Part shown: one piece after another, positions 1 to 8,719 of the stretch
How positions within the stretch are numbered: position 1 is the stretch's first letter
Layout of the letters: every line of letters starts with the position of its first letter
Assembly: GCF_013204795.1 (NCBI RefSeq)
Contig: NZ_JABMKW010000020.1
Coordinates: forward strand, 496,001 to 560,000
DNA length: 64,000 nucleotides
DNA from: Pedobacter panaciterrae
GTDB lineage: Bacteria; Bacteroidota; Bacteroidia; Sphingobacteriales; Sphingobacteriaceae
Direction of reading: 5' to 3'
The notes under the pieces: model-generated
What the model saw: only the letters and a program-made list of their open reading frames with translations
Databases searched by the model: none
What the model was told of the DNA's origin: nothing
Position numbers and translations under genes: made by a program

Positions 1-102
1 ATTAACTTTGTGAATATTAATTATAAGGATTTTGACGCTTCATCCTGGAAGGTTATGCCTTCTGGACTTACTGGTCCTGTTTCAATAACACCTTATTATT
101 AG
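1..102 (+). CDS. C-terminal end of an upstream secreted or carbohydrate-active protein (partial)
   Basis: Frame 1 is open from the first base to a TAG at 100-102 and encodes 33 residues ending in SGLTGPVSITPYY. The SGL-GPV pattern just before the stop resembles the C-terminal strand of several Bacteroidota glycoside hydrolases, but this is a loose resemblance. The start lies outside the window. The 76 bases to the next gene carry no clear terminator. Confidence 0.5.
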   Translation: MNFVNINYKDFDASSWKVMPSGLTGPVSITPYY

Positions 103-178
103 TTATAAAAACAGTTGTATTCATATGATTAAAAACTTTGGTTCGCTATAAGTGTTAAATATTGGCAAACCTTAGATC

Positions 179-2812
179 ATGAGCTTAAAACAGTATCATA
201 AAAAACGTGATTTTAATAAAACATCCGAGCCTAACTCGGGTAAAGCAAAAACATCGGGAAAACTTCAGTTTGTAATTCAAAAACATGATGCTACACGCCT
301 GCACTATGACTTCCGGTTGGAAATGAATGGCGTGCTGAAAAGCTGGGCTATTCCCAAAGGTCCCTCAACAGACCCAAAAACCAAGCGTCTGGCAATGATG
401 GTAGAAGATCATCCTTTTGACTACAAAAATTTCGAAGGCATTATCCCGAAAGGGGAGTATGGAGGGGGTACCGTAATTGTCTGGGATCAGGGAACTTATG
501 AACCCATTGAAAAGATCAGGGGTAAAAAGGCGCAGGAGAAATATTTACTGGAACAGTTGCATTCCGGCTCGCTCAAAATAATACTTCATGGCAGCAAATT
601 AAAAGGAGAATATGCTCTGGTGAAGACAAACGGGATGGGAGAGAATGGCTGGCTGCTAATTAAGCATAAAGACGATTATGCTTCTACAACTGATATTACT
701 AAAAAAGACAAATCCGTACTTTCGGAAAAGACGATTAAACAAGTCGAAAAAACGAGCGATAAGGTCTGGCAAAATGGCCGTGAACAAGCAAAGTCCGTTG
801 AAATCTCTACTGACGTCAAAGCTTTATTGAAAAAAGCCAAGAAATCTAAAATCCCGATTGGTATGAAGCCAATGCTTGCTACACTAGTAGATGAGCCTTT
901 TGATGATCCCAATTGGATTTATGAGGTCAAATGGGATGGTTATCGATCATTGGGGTATTGCCTGAAGAATGGGGATGTACAACTGCTTTCAAGGAACAAT
1001 AAGCAATTCAATGAGAAGTTTTATCCTATTTTCCAAATATTACAAAGCTGGAAACAGAACATGGTAGTTGATGGGGAAATTCTGGTGATTAACGATAAAG
1101 GAATTTCTAATTTTGGAGCGCTTCAGAACTGGCGTAGTGAAGCCGATGGTGAATTGGTTTATTATGTGTTTGATCTGATATGGTATGACGGCAGGGATTT
1201 AACTGATCTTCCACTTAGTAAACGCCAGGAGATATTAGCAGAGGTTTTGCCTCAAAATGACGATCGGGTAAGGCTAAGTCAGATCTTTAAGGCAAGCGGT
1301 ACTGAGTTCTTTAAGGCGGCCATAAAAATGGGTTTGGAAGGCATTATTGCTAAAAAAGCAGACAGTCTGTATACTAAGAATAACCGTTCTAAAGATTGGC
1401 TAAAGATCAAAGCCAATAAACGCCAGGAGGTGGTGGTTGTCGGGTTCACAAAAAATGATGATACACCCAGGGAATTTAGTTCTCTGTTGTTAGGAGTGTA
1501 TGAAAACGGTCATTTGCACTACGTTGGCAAGGTGGGTACAGGCTTCAATGATCTGGCGCAAAAAGAAATGATGGCCCAATTCCGGCCATTAATTACCAAT
1601 AAAAGTCCATTTTCGGAAATCCCTGATGTCAATAAACCTTCTCGCTTCAGGCCCAATCCACCAAAAACCAAAGTAACCTGGCTTGAGCCGGAACTGGTTT
1701 GTGAGGTCGCCTTTGCAGAGGTGACAGATGACGGTGTATTTCGCCATCCATCTTTCCAAGGCATGCGCGTTGATAAAAAAGCTAAAGATGTGATCAGAGA
1801 AACCGAGATAGAGACGAAAGCTATAGTAGAGAATGATATGAAAGATAACACTATCAAGCCTCCAAAGGCTACAGGGCGTAAAACGTTGCTTAATCCCAAA
1901 GATGAAACGCAGGTACGAAAAATTAAAGGTCATGAATTGAAGTTTACACATTTAAGCAAGCTTTACTGGCCTGAAGATGGGGTATCCAAAAGAGAGATGT
2001 TTAATTACTATTATCAGGTGGCCGATTATATTCTTCCCTATTTGAAAGATAGGCCTATGTCATTAAATCGTTTTCCGGGTGGAATTCATAGCAAGGGTTT
2101 TTACCAGAAAGATGTTAGAGAGATTGCACCTGATTGGGCCGATACATTTCCTTATACCACAGGTGATGGCGAACATAAGGAATACCTATTGGGCAACGAT
2201 GAAGCCGCCTTACTTTGGATGGCATCGTTAGGGTGTATAGAAATGAATCCGTGGTTTTCCAGGAGTCAATCTCCAGACAATCCAGACTATTGTGTGATTG
2301 ATCTGGATCCTGATAAGAATACATTCGATCAGGTGATTCAGGTGGCACAAATGGTGAAAGAAGTTCTGGACCAGATTAAAATACCATGTTACGCGAAGAC
2401 ATCTGGTTCTACTGGTATGCATATTTATATTCCTCTTGCGGCAAAGTATGACTATGATCAGTCGCAAATGTTTGCCAAGATTATTGTCAATTTGGTGCAT
2501 CAGCAGGTCCCTGAGTTTACTACATTAGAAAGAATGGTCGCTAACCGTAAAGGAAAAATGTATTTGGATTTTCTGCAGAACAGACCAGGGGCCACCATTG
2601 CCTGTCCGTATTCGCTTAGGCCGAAGCCAGGGGCAACTGTTTCCATGCCTCTGGCATGGGATGAAGTTAAACCTGGAATGACCATGGATGATTTTACGAT
2701 CTTCAATGCTGTGGATAGGATAAAAGAAACTGGTGATCTCTTTAAAGGTGCTTTGGGAAAAGGTATTGATTTAACGGCTGCGATTAACAAAGCGAAAAAC
2801 GTGTTTGGATAA
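179..2812 (+). CDS. ligD: ATP-dependent DNA ligase D (NHEJ ligase/polymerase/phosphoesterase)
   Basis: This 877-residue protein has the three LigD modules in the order 3'-phosphoesterase, ligase, polymerase, as in Pseudomonas LigD. Residues about 30-150 form the phosphoesterase module (HDATRLHYDFRLE, then MVEDHP and GEYGGGTVIVWD). The ligase module follows, with the nucleotidyl-accepting Lys251 in EVKWDGYR, then DGEI and EGIIAKK motifs and an OB fold. From about residue 585 comes the archaeo-eukaryotic primase-like polymerase module (LSKLYWPEDG, VIDLDPD, TSGSTGMHIY, PYSLRPKPGA). It seals double-strand breaks together with Ku, which lies 38 kb away at 41257-42027. The ATG at 179 starts just before the conserved N-terminus. 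Confidence 0.96.
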   Translation: MSLKQYHKKRDFNKTSEPNSGKAKTSGKLQFVIQKHDATRLHYDFRLEMNGVLKSWAIPKGPSTDPKTKRLAMMVEDHPFDYKNFEGIIPKGEYGGGTVIVWDQGTYEPIEKIRGKKAQEKYLLEQLHSGSLKIILHGSKLKGEYALVKTNGMGENGWLLIKHKDDYASTTDITKKDKSVLSEKTIKQVEKTSDKVWQNGREQAKSVEISTDVKALLKKAKKSKIPIGMKPMLATLVDEPFDDPNWIYEVKWDGYRSLGYCLKNGDVQLLSRNNKQFNEKFYPIFQILQSWKQNMVVDGEILVINDKGISNFGALQNWRSEADGELVYYVFDLIWYDGRDLTDLPLSKRQEILAEVLPQNDDRVRLSQIFKASGTEFFKAAIKMGLEGIIAKKADSLYTKNNRSKDWLKIKANKRQEVVVVGFTKNDDTPREFSSLLLGVYENGHLHYVGKVGTGFNDLAQKEMMAQFRPLITNKSPFSEIPDVNKPSRFRPNPPKTKVTWLEPELVCEVAFAEVTDDGVFRHPSFQGMRVDKKAKDVIRETEIETKAIVENDMKDNTIKPPKATGRKTLLNPKDETQVRKIKGHELKFTHLSKLYWPEDGVSKREMFNYYYQVADYILPYLKDRPMSLNRFPGGIHSKGFYQKDVREIAPDWADTFPYTTGDGEHKEYLLGNDEAALLWMASLGCIEMNPWFSRSQSPDNPDYCVIDLDPDKNTFDQVIQVAQMVKEVLDQIKIPCYAKTSGSTGMHIYIPLAAKYDYDQSQMFAKIIVNLVHQQVPEFTTLERMVANRKGKMYLDFLQNRPGATIACPYSLRPKPGATVSMPLAWDEVKPGMTMDDFTIFNAVDRIKETGDLFKGALGKGIDLTAAINKAKNVFG

Positions 2813-2950
2813 CTTATTAGGCCATCCTTATACTTAAAGTCAGGATTACTTGATCTTTTTAAAATTTCTGATTCTTTATTTAATTTTTTGAATACTAATA
2901 TTATTAGCTTAAGTTTGAGTGCCTGCTAAAATTCAAGGCATTCGTTTTTT

Positions 2951-3625
2951 ATGGATTTTAATGCTTTAGTATTTCCTGAGAAAGTTACATCCCAACCTGT
3001 TATTATCCATCAGGAAACACAGCAATTGAGGTTGTACGGGGAAACGCCTTGGCATAGGGGCTGGAAAATGGCTTTTCCTCCCTCATTCAGAGAAGTCTGC
3101 TTTTGGGACGAGGTTACAGAACAACAACATCGGGCTGATGTATACACTCCATGTGGAACCACCCTTGAGTTCCAAAATTCACCTATTTGTATTGAAGAGC
3201 TGGAAAGCAGGGAAGCTTTTTATCCGAAACTGATATGGATATTGAACGGAAAAAAATTTAAAGGCTTCCGTATTTTGAAGCATTTACCAGATGTGGATCA
3301 CCCCAAACTTGCCGACTTTGAGTTTTGCCATAGCGATCATCTTTCTATGATCAGAAAGTCTGACTTGCTAGGAAGAAAAGGGCATCCTAAAATATTAAAT
3401 TTCTATCATCCTGAACTGAAGAATATACAGCTAACCAGCCACTATTATTCCTTTTGCTGGAAACATCCCCATCGGGTATGGTATCAAGCAAAATGTCCCA
3501 TTATTGTTGATCTGGGAGGACACTTTCTTTATCAGCTCAAACAACGAAAGCAGCTATCGGGAAACTATCCTTACCTACATATGATCCCGCGAAAGGAATT
3601 CATTGCCAGGTTCATAGTTAAATAG
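2951..3625 (+). CDS. CoiA-like putative nuclease-domain protein
   Basis: This protein has 224 residues and no signal peptide. The segment around residues 55-80 contains HRADVYTPCG followed by LEFQNSPI, which matches the H-ADV...EFQ-S pattern of the CoiA-like competence/nuclease fold, where Asp and Glu-x-Gln are the metal-binding core. The rest is rich in Trp, His and Tyr and was not assigned. It sits downstream of ligD on the same strand with 138 bases between, so it may be functionally linked to DNA repair, but the gap makes a shared transcript uncertain. No other competence gene is nearby. Confidence 0.6.
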   Translation: MDFNALVFPEKVTSQPVIIHQETQQLRLYGETPWHRGWKMAFPPSFREVCFWDEVTEQQHRADVYTPCGTTLEFQNSPICIEELESREAFYPKLIWILNGKKFKGFRILKHLPDVDHPKLADFEFCHSDHLSMIRKSDLLGRKGHPKILNFYHPELKNIQLTSHYYSFCWKHPHRVWYQAKCPIIVDLGGHFLYQLKQRKQLSGNYPYLHMIPRKEFIARFIVK

Positions 3626-3665
3626 TCCATCTATAAGGACCGTAGGGCTGCTAACGTATCTAATA

Positions 3666-3869
3666 CTAAAAATACTTTATTTTTTTGTATTTGAATTTAT
3701 TTCTGATGTGTTGATTAAAATATCGGCCTTTTGACCCGGCCGCTTTTAGCATATGATAAATTTCAGGAGGAACATTTTTATATTTATAGCACATTCCGGA
3801 TACAAAAGTGATGCATAATGTAGTGGCTTCCATGTCATAGGTAAAATATCGAATCACACTTGATGGCAT
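3666..3869 (-). CDS. KTSC domain protein
   Basis: This small 67-residue protein is made almost entirely of one KTSC-like domain. Visible landmarks are an N-terminal SSVIRYFTYD, a central TFVSGMCYKYKNVPPEIY and a C-terminal SKGRYFNQHIRNKF. These follow the family pattern of Ser, Tyr-Asp, Gly-x-x-Tyr-x-Tyr, and Ser-x-Gly-x-(Y/F)-(F/Y)-x-x-x-Ile-Arg. The family was named from a lysyl-tRNA-synthetase fusion and its biochemical role is unknown. It lies 26 bases downstream of the membrane-protein gene on the same strand and may be cotranscribed. Confidence 0.8.
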   Translation of the reverse strand: MPSSVIRYFTYDMEATTLCITFVSGMCYKYKNVPPEIYHMLKAAGSKGRYFNQHIRNKFKYKKIKYF

Positions 3870-3895
3870 AATTTATTTCTTTAAGTAGCAGAGTG

Positions 3896-4567
3896 CTATT
3901 TTCCTGTTTGCCTATCAGGGGCATCCACAGGCTTAGATTCAGAAGATCCTTTCTGGCGCAAATAAATCGTTAAAAATACTATTGAAGCTACTGAAAGAAA
4001 CTCACTCTGCCAGTTCTGAAAAGTTTCAAACCAAAATTCCGGTTCAGCCAGATAGGACCAGACGGTATCTTCAGGGAGATGCTTAAAAACCTGTTCTACA
4101 TTATGGTTCTTCCAACTACCATACAGGTGGAAACCCCAACTCAAAAAGAACAGCATTGAAAAACAAATAGATAGGGAATTACTGTAAAGTTTGAGTATCC
4201 ATCCTCCCTTTCTTACTGCCCATGGCGCATCCGGATGAGGAAAGGGTTCCCGGTCCACCTCTTCTTTTTCATCAAGTTTTTTGGATTCTGCTGAGCCAAT
4301 CTGACGCAGAAATATGGTAAGCACTACATACATTCCCATCTGCAGAAATTCACTTTCAAAATTCTCAAAGGTTGCTGATATGAAGTGCCCACTTTTGAGA
4401 TAAGTGCCTATATTGAGCTGTGGGGCGTGCTCTTCCTTCAAGTCCCGGTTGTGCTGCCTCCAGCCGGTTAATGCCTGCGCACAAAGGGTAATTACAAACA
4501 AGAAGAGGAAAACAATAGTTAGCCCGTTGCGATATAAATACGAAGGTTTTTTAAATACTTTGTTCAT
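3896..4567 (-). CDS. Four-helix inner-membrane protein with internal duplication (DUF6766-like)
   Basis: This 223-residue protein has four predicted membrane segments at roughly residues 13-33, 72-90, 131-150 and 186-204. The two halves are duplicated: FENFESEFLQMGMYVVLTIFLRQ and, about 115 residues later, FQNWQSEFLSVASIVFLTIYLRQ. Each is followed by a G-S-x-E-S-K tail, and both N-terminal helices lead into an H/N-rich loop. The pattern fits the DUF6766 family of small membrane proteins common in soil bacteria, whose function is unknown. The name is from memory and less certain than the topology. Confidence 0.65.
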   Translation of the reverse strand: MNKVFKKPSYLYRNGLTIVFLFLFVITLCAQALTGWRQHNRDLKEEHAPQLNIGTYLKSGHFISATFENFESEFLQMGMYVVLTIFLRQIGSAESKKLDEKEEVDREPFPHPDAPWAVRKGGWILKLYSNSLSICFSMLFFLSWGFHLYGSWKNHNVEQVFKHLPEDTVWSYLAEPEFWFETFQNWQSEFLSVASIVFLTIYLRQKGSSESKPVDAPDRQTGK

Positions 4568-4671
4568 CTTGTGGTTGATAATAAGTAAAATAGTATAACC
4601 ATCGGCAGGACATTTTGTTTATATAATACCATAAATCTATAAACAAAACGGAGCTTAACAGAAAGCGTAAC

Positions 4672-4703
4672 AAAAAAGCATCTTGATTTGAAGATGCTTT
4701 TTT
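4672..4703 (-). terminator. Intrinsic terminator of the cold-shock gene
   Basis: Perfect 13-base arms at 4672-4684 and 4691-4703 (AAAAAAGCATCTT and its complement) enclose a six-base loop. On the minus strand the stem is followed by a T-run, 14 bases past the stop of the cold-shock gene. Confidence 0.9.
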
Positions 4704-4716
4704 GTTTTTTCAGGTT

Positions 4717-4908
4717 TCAGATTTTCTTTACTTTGACTGCGTTGATTCCTTTCTTTCCGTTTTCAACCTCAAAGCTGACCCTGTCTTTTTCTCTTACCGG
4801 GCTAATCAGACCAGTGACATGGACAAAGATTTCCGGATCCCCGTTGTCCGGTACGATAAAGCCAAATCCTTTCGACTCATTGAAAAATTTTACTGTTCCT
4901 TCTGACAT
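4717..4908 (-). CDS. Cold-shock domain protein (CspA family)
   Basis: The 63-residue product is a single cold-shock domain that binds single-stranded nucleic acid. It shows the RNP1-like motif KGFGFI at residues 14-19 and the RNP2-like motif EIFVHV at about 27-32, in a five-strand OB fold. It begins MSEGTVKFFNESKGFGFI, which is typical of the family. It is a monocistronic gene closed by a strong terminator at 4672-4703. A TAnnTTTG-type box on the minus strand at 5005-5012 would give a long 5' leader of about 90 bases, as is common for cold-shock mRNAs. Confidence 0.96.
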   Translation of the reverse strand: MSEGTVKFFNESKGFGFIVPDNGDPEIFVHVTGLISPVREKDRVSFEVENGKKGINAVKVKKI

Positions 4909-5004
4909 GTTGTTTTGTAATTAGGTTGATAATTTATTAATAATCTGATTGCTTTGTAATTTCTGTAAACATGCTGGAGCTCAAATTGTTTAACAAATTT
5001 TAAA

Positions 5005-5012
5005 CAAAAATA
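5005..5012 (-). promoter_or_regulatory. Possible -7 box for the cold-shock gene
   Basis: On the minus strand this reads TATTTTTG, matching the Bacteroidota TAnnTTTG -7 element. No convincing -33 TTG was found at the usual distance. The rest of the 4925-5222 gap (298 bases between two divergent genes) is AT-rich, and I see no other structured element in it. Confidence 0.3.
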
Positions 5013-5222
5013 AACTAAACGCTTAAAACTGCTGTCTGAATGACTGCTTTTTGATTCATTTTTATTTTGCTAAGACAATTGAAAAAATTCATACCTTATG
5101 GGGAGTTTCATTTTGTCAAAAAAGCGCTTTAGAACTTATGGATACCTGATCCATTCAATCAGGCAAACCTCTACTGAAGTTTCTTTATAAGCTGGCAAGG
5201 TGTTTGAACATGAAGGATCACT

Positions 5223-6380
5223 ATGCGTAACTTTAAGGCAGCGGACAGTAGTACCAATGAGCTTGGACCAACTGAATTGAGCACCAATATTCAGGAACAG
5301 AAATCATTGTTGGCTGCTTTGCAACTTGCAGAGGAACGAAGTGCGATGCTTGCCGCCATCGTTGACTCCTCTGATGATGCAATTATTAGTAAAAATCTTA
5401 ATGGAGTTGTAACCAGTTGGAACCTCTCCGCCCAACGTATCTTTGGCTATAGTGCCGAAGAAATGATTGGTGAATCGATAATGAAATTAATTCCAAAAGA
5501 TAGGGCAGAAGAAGAGCCAAAAATCTTAAGTGTGCTCAAAAGCGGTCAGCGTGTAGATCATTTCGAAACCCAAAGAGTTACGAAACAGGGGCGGCTGATA
5601 GATGTTTCCTTAACCATATCACCTGTTAAAAATACTACTGGAAAAATAATTGGCTTATCTAAAATTGCCCGTGACATTACCGATAAAAAGCTAGAAGAAC
5701 AGCGTAAGAATGATTTTATTGCCATTGCCAGCCATGAACTTAAAACCCCATTAACTTCGGTGCGATCTTATATACAACTGGCTTTGGCCAAAGCCAGGAA
5801 TTCGTCTGATGCATTTACGGAAAACATACTTTCCAGGGCAGAAGTGCAAACAACAAGAATGGTCGCAATGATCCATGATTTTTTAGATCTTTCCAGGCTG
5901 GAGGACGGTAAAATGTCACTCAACCTTTCCAGATTTACGCTGGTCCAGTTGATGGATGATTTAATGGCAGAAGCTAAGATTCTCGCCCCCAGTCACATCA
6001 TAACATACCAGGGATGTACTAACCTGGAGATGTATGCAGACCGGGAGAAAATCAGCCAGGTTTTAAGTAATTTGCTAAGCAATGCTGTTAAATACTCTCT
6101 GGCAGGAACTTTTGTACGCATTGATTGCACACGTGAACAAAACAACGTTTCAATCAATTTTACCGATCAGGGGGTGGGTATTGATCTACTTGACCAGCCT
6201 CGATTGTTTGAGCGCTTCTATCGTGTAAAAAATGAGCAGCTGAAGAATGTTTCGGGTTTCGGAATCGGGCTTCATCTGGTATCAGAAATACTGAAACTGC
6301 ACGGCAGTGAAATCAGAGTGAAGAGTCAGCCCGGTAAAGGATCCACATTTTATTTTATACTACCTGTTTATATTGATTAA
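5223..6380 (+). CDS. PAS-domain sensor histidine kinase
   Basis: The protein has 385 residues and no membrane segment. A PAS domain at about residues 40-155 (VDSSDDAIISKNLNGVVTSW...GLSKIARDIT) is followed by a HisKA dimerisation domain with phospho-acceptor His171 in ASHELKTP. The ATPase domain shows an N box (LSNLLSNAVKYS), G1 (DQGVGID), F box (LFERFY) and G2 (GFGIGLHL). It is a cytoplasmic sensor of unknown signal. No response regulator is adjacent, so it is an orphan kinase here. The start has an AAGGA about ten bases upstream. A short weak terminator follows at 6379-6404. Confidence 0.93.
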   Translation: MRNFKAADSSTNELGPTELSTNIQEQKSLLAALQLAEERSAMLAAIVDSSDDAIISKNLNGVVTSWNLSAQRIFGYSAEEMIGESIMKLIPKDRAEEEPKILSVLKSGQRVDHFETQRVTKQGRLIDVSLTISPVKNTTGKIIGLSKIARDITDKKLEEQRKNDFIAIASHELKTPLTSVRSYIQLALAKARNSSDAFTENILSRAEVQTTRMVAMIHDFLDLSRLEDGKMSLNLSRFTLVQLMDDLMAEAKILAPSHIITYQGCTNLEMYADREKISQVLSNLLSNAVKYSLAGTFVRIDCTREQNNVSINFTDQGVGIDLLDQPRLFERFYRVKNEQLKNVSGFGIGLHLVSEILKLHGSEIRVKSQPGKGSTFYFILPVYID

Positions 6381-6404
6381 ACCTCACCGCCGAACTTCAG
6401 GTTT
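6379..6404 (+). terminator. Short putative terminator between convergent genes
   Basis: AAACCT at 6379-6384 pairs with AGGTTT at 6399-6404, and a T-rich tract follows. The six-base stem overlaps the kinase stop codon and ends at the stop of the convergent lipoprotein gene. Confidence 0.4.
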
Positions 6405-6923
6405 TTATTTTTTATAAATGAAAGTAAGCGAATCTTTAACAGCAAGTCCACTGATTTCCTGCGCGTTGTAGCTAACAATATAGGTACCCGGTTTATCCAG
6501 CAAATAAGCTTTACTGATATTTACCTTTACACTAAGACTATCACCGGGTTTAACTTCAATGTAACTATCGGCAGGAGGCGGCATGATGCGTTTGGCCATT
6601 GCTCCCTGATACCTGGCTTCAGCGCCCTTATCGTCTTTAATATCTAGATATTTGCTCATTGGTGGTTCAAAAGGAGTATGCCATTTACAGAACGATTGTG
6701 GCTTAACAGAGGGGTTATAAACCGTGAACCGAAGCTCAAGAGAGTCGCCAGCCTTAATAACTGGCTTCATGCTCATGCGGGCAGTCATTTGTGTATTGGC
6801 AACTGTGTCTATTTTACTAATAGTATCTGCTGTTGAAGCTGTTCCATTGCTTTGTTCTTTATTCGTGCCACATGAAGCCAGTAGCAGTAGACTTGTAGAC
6901 AGCAGTAGGTGTATTTGTTTCAT
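6405..6923 (-). CDS. Lipoprotein with M35-prodomain-like Ig fold
   Basis: This 172-residue lipoprotein has a type II signal with lipobox L-A-S-Cys18. Residues about 45-172 match, by pattern, the N-terminal beta-sandwich that precedes the catalytic domain in M35 deuterolysin-type metalloproteases: VYNPS, then CKWHTPFEP, DIKDDKGAEARYQGAMAKR, then KPGDSLSVKVNISKAY and PGTYIVSY. No HExxH metal site is present, so it is not itself a protease. It could be a stand-alone Ig-like or inhibitor-like module on the outer membrane or in the periplasm. It is transcribed convergently with the kinase gene. Confidence 0.7.
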   Translation of the reverse strand: MKQIHLLLSTSLLLLASCGTNKEQSNGTASTADTISKIDTVANTQMTARMSMKPVIKAGDSLELRFTVYNPSVKPQSFCKWHTPFEPPMSKYLDIKDDKGAEARYQGAMAKRIMPPPADSYIEVKPGDSLSVKVNISKAYLLDKPGTYIVSYNAQEISGLAVKDSLTFIYKK

Positions 6924-7086
6924 ATATCTGATATTGCTTTACCTAACCACAAACGTTTAATGATTGCTTAACGCTACAAACTTTATAAATAAAAAAAATC
7001 TTCCACAATGTCTAATTATCAATTTTCGTTTGTCATGTCATAAGCATTCCGAAATTACTGAAAATTGTCCAACTTTACATATTCGG

Positions 7087-7114
7087 TTGTCATTGGCTTG
7101 TATTACATTATAAT
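7087..7114 (+). promoter_or_regulatory. Possible promoter of the YCII/ECF pair
   Basis: TTGTCA at 7087-7092 and TATAAT at 7109-7114 are separated by 16 bases, and the ATG is eight bases beyond. A second TTGTCAT occurs near 7030. The motif could alternatively be a recognition site of the adjacent ECF factor acting on its own operon. Confidence 0.35.
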
Positions 7115-7122
7115 TAAAGAAT

Positions 7123-7473
7123 ATGAATGATTTTTTATTGATTTTCAGAAGAGATTTTACCAATAAGGATGCTCAACCTTCTCCAGAGGAATTGCAAAAT
7201 TCCATTAAAGCGTGGCAAAACTGGTTTGGCGGCATTGCTGCACAGAACAAACTTTCAAGGCCATTACAACGCTGGGATATCGCTGGTAAAGTTGTGAAGT
7301 CAAACAAGCATGTGATAAACGGTCCTTTTGTGGAAATTAAAGAGTCTATTGGCGGACTAATTATTGTCAGGGCAGAAAATTATGAAGAGGCGGTTGAAAT
7401 TGCACAGAGTTGCCCAATCCTCGAACTCGGCGGAAATGTAGAAATAAGGATGGCTAGTGATCCTGAGGGATAA
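7123..7473 (+). CDS. YCII-related (DGPF) domain protein
   Basis: The product has 116 residues and a ferredoxin-like alpha/beta fold. It begins MNDFLLIFRRD, has a Pro-Glu-Glu-Leu helix, then NGPFVEIKESIGGLIIVRAENYEEAVEIAQSCP, the conserved (D/N)GPF segment with following strand and helix. The final EIR(M) strand is typical. DGPF proteins regularly accompany ECF42-type sigma factors. Here the sigma gene starts 13 bases after the stop and is probably cotranscribed. Its exact role (co-regulator or target) is not settled. Confidence 0.88.
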   Translation: MNDFLLIFRRDFTNKDAQPSPEELQNSIKAWQNWFGGIAAQNKLSRPLQRWDIAGKVVKSNKHVINGPFVEIKESIGGLIIVRAENYEEAVEIAQSCPILELGGNVEIRMASDPEG

Positions 7474-7486
7474 TCATAGTTATGTA

Positions 7487-8719
7487 ATGAAACAACAAGA
7501 ACTGATACCACATCTATTCAGGAGCGAATATCAAAAGATGGTTTCTGTACTTTGCCGCTTGTTTGGTATCGCGCATATGGAAATAGCGGAGGATATTGTG
7601 AGTGAGACTTTCCTTGCTGCTACCGAAATATGGAGCACCAAAGGTATACCAGAAAACCCAACGGCATGGTTGTACACTGTTGCTAAAAATAAAACTAAAA
7701 ATTATTTAAAGCGAGATAACCTCTTCCAGCAGAAACTATCTCCAGAGATTCAGTACCATGCCGCTAAAATGGAAGAATTTGAGCTTGATCTGTCTGTGAA
7801 AAATATCGGGGATAGCCAGCTTGCCATGATCTTTACCGTATGTAACCCTGAGATATCCACCGAATCTCAGGTGGCACTGGCATTGAATTTACTTTGTGGA
7901 TTTGGTATCCAGGAGATTGCTGATGCTTATCTGACCAATAAAGAAGTGGTCTATAAAAGACTTCAAAGAGCGAAGGAGAAGTTAAAGGAAGTAAATGTCA
8001 GGATTGAACAGCCGGATTTAACTGAAATCAGCAAACGTGTAGATACTGTGCTAATCACCCTGTATCTTTTGTTCTCTGAAGGTTATTATTCGACAACGCA
8101 GAACACAACTCTCCGAAGAGATTTTTGCGCGGAAGCGATGCGTCTGACCTATTTATTAACCGCTCAGGAGAGAACCAATCTTCCCGAAGTAAATGCATTG
8201 CTTTCATTGATGTGTTTTCATGTTTCTCGCTTTGATGCCCGCGCAAATCAGGACGGAGAAACTATATTGTACCACGATCAGGATGAAAGCCTTTGGAATA
8301 AGGAATTGATTGATCAGGGCAAGTACTATTTAGGTTTATCTGCCAATGGCAATCAGTTAACCAAATATCATTTGGAAGCTGGTATCGCATATTGGCATAC
8401 CCACAAAGAGGACACGCCAGAAAAATGGTTACAAATTCTTGAGCTATATAATAACCTTCTGATTATAGAATATTCGCCAATTGTTGCTTTGAACAGGACT
8501 TTTGCCCTTGCCAAGGCTTATGGGAAGGCGATAGCTATTGTGGAAGCAGAAAAGTTGAAACTTACAGATAATCTTTTTTATTATTCACTGCTGGGTAATC
8601 TGTACACAGATATTGATGATACAGTTGCTTTGCAGCATTATAGACAGGCACTTTTACTCGCCAGTTCAAACGCCGACAAGACAATTATCACCAAATACAT
8701 TCGGCACTTGACCGTTTAA
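7487..8719 (+). CDS. ECF42-type RNA polymerase sigma factor with C-terminal TPR-like extension
   Basis: The start at ATG 7487 (MKQQELIPHLF) is preferred over an in-frame upstream codon at 7457, because it avoids overlap with the YCII gene and fits the family N-terminus. The product is 410 residues. Region sigma-2 (about 5-75) contains EDIVSETFLAATEIW, and the sigma-4 HTH is at about 135-185 (GFGIQEIADAYLTNKEVVYKRLQRAKEKL). A long helical extension of about 220 residues carries the DUF6596-like segment and TPR-like repeats. This extension and the adjacent DGPF gene are hallmarks of the ECF42 group, which lacks a classical anti-sigma factor. The C-terminal extension probably controls activity. 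Confidence 0.92.
   Translation: MKQQELIPHLFRSEYQKMVSVLCRLFGIAHMEIAEDIVSETFLAATEIWSTKGIPENPTAWLYTVAKNKTKNYLKRDNLFQQKLSPEIQYHAAKMEEFELDLSVKNIGDSQLAMIFTVCNPEISTESQVALALNLLCGFGIQEIADAYLTNKEVVYKRLQRAKEKLKEVNVRIEQPDLTEISKRVDTVLITLYLLFSEGYYSTTQNTTLRRDFCAEAMRLTYLLTAQERTNLPEVNALLSLMCFHVSRFDARANQDGETILYHDQDESLWNKELIDQGKYYLGLSANGNQLTKYHLEAGIAYWHTHKEDTPEKWLQILELYNNLLIIEYSPIVALNRTFALAKAYGKAIAIVEAEKLKLTDNLFYYSLLGNLYTDIDDTVALQHYRQALLLASSNADKTIITKYIRHLTV

Noticed and set aside
1519..1899. Minus-strand 126-codon ORF inside ligD
   Set aside because: It lies wholly within conserved LigD coding sequence and has no recognisable protein features; it is a shadow frame.
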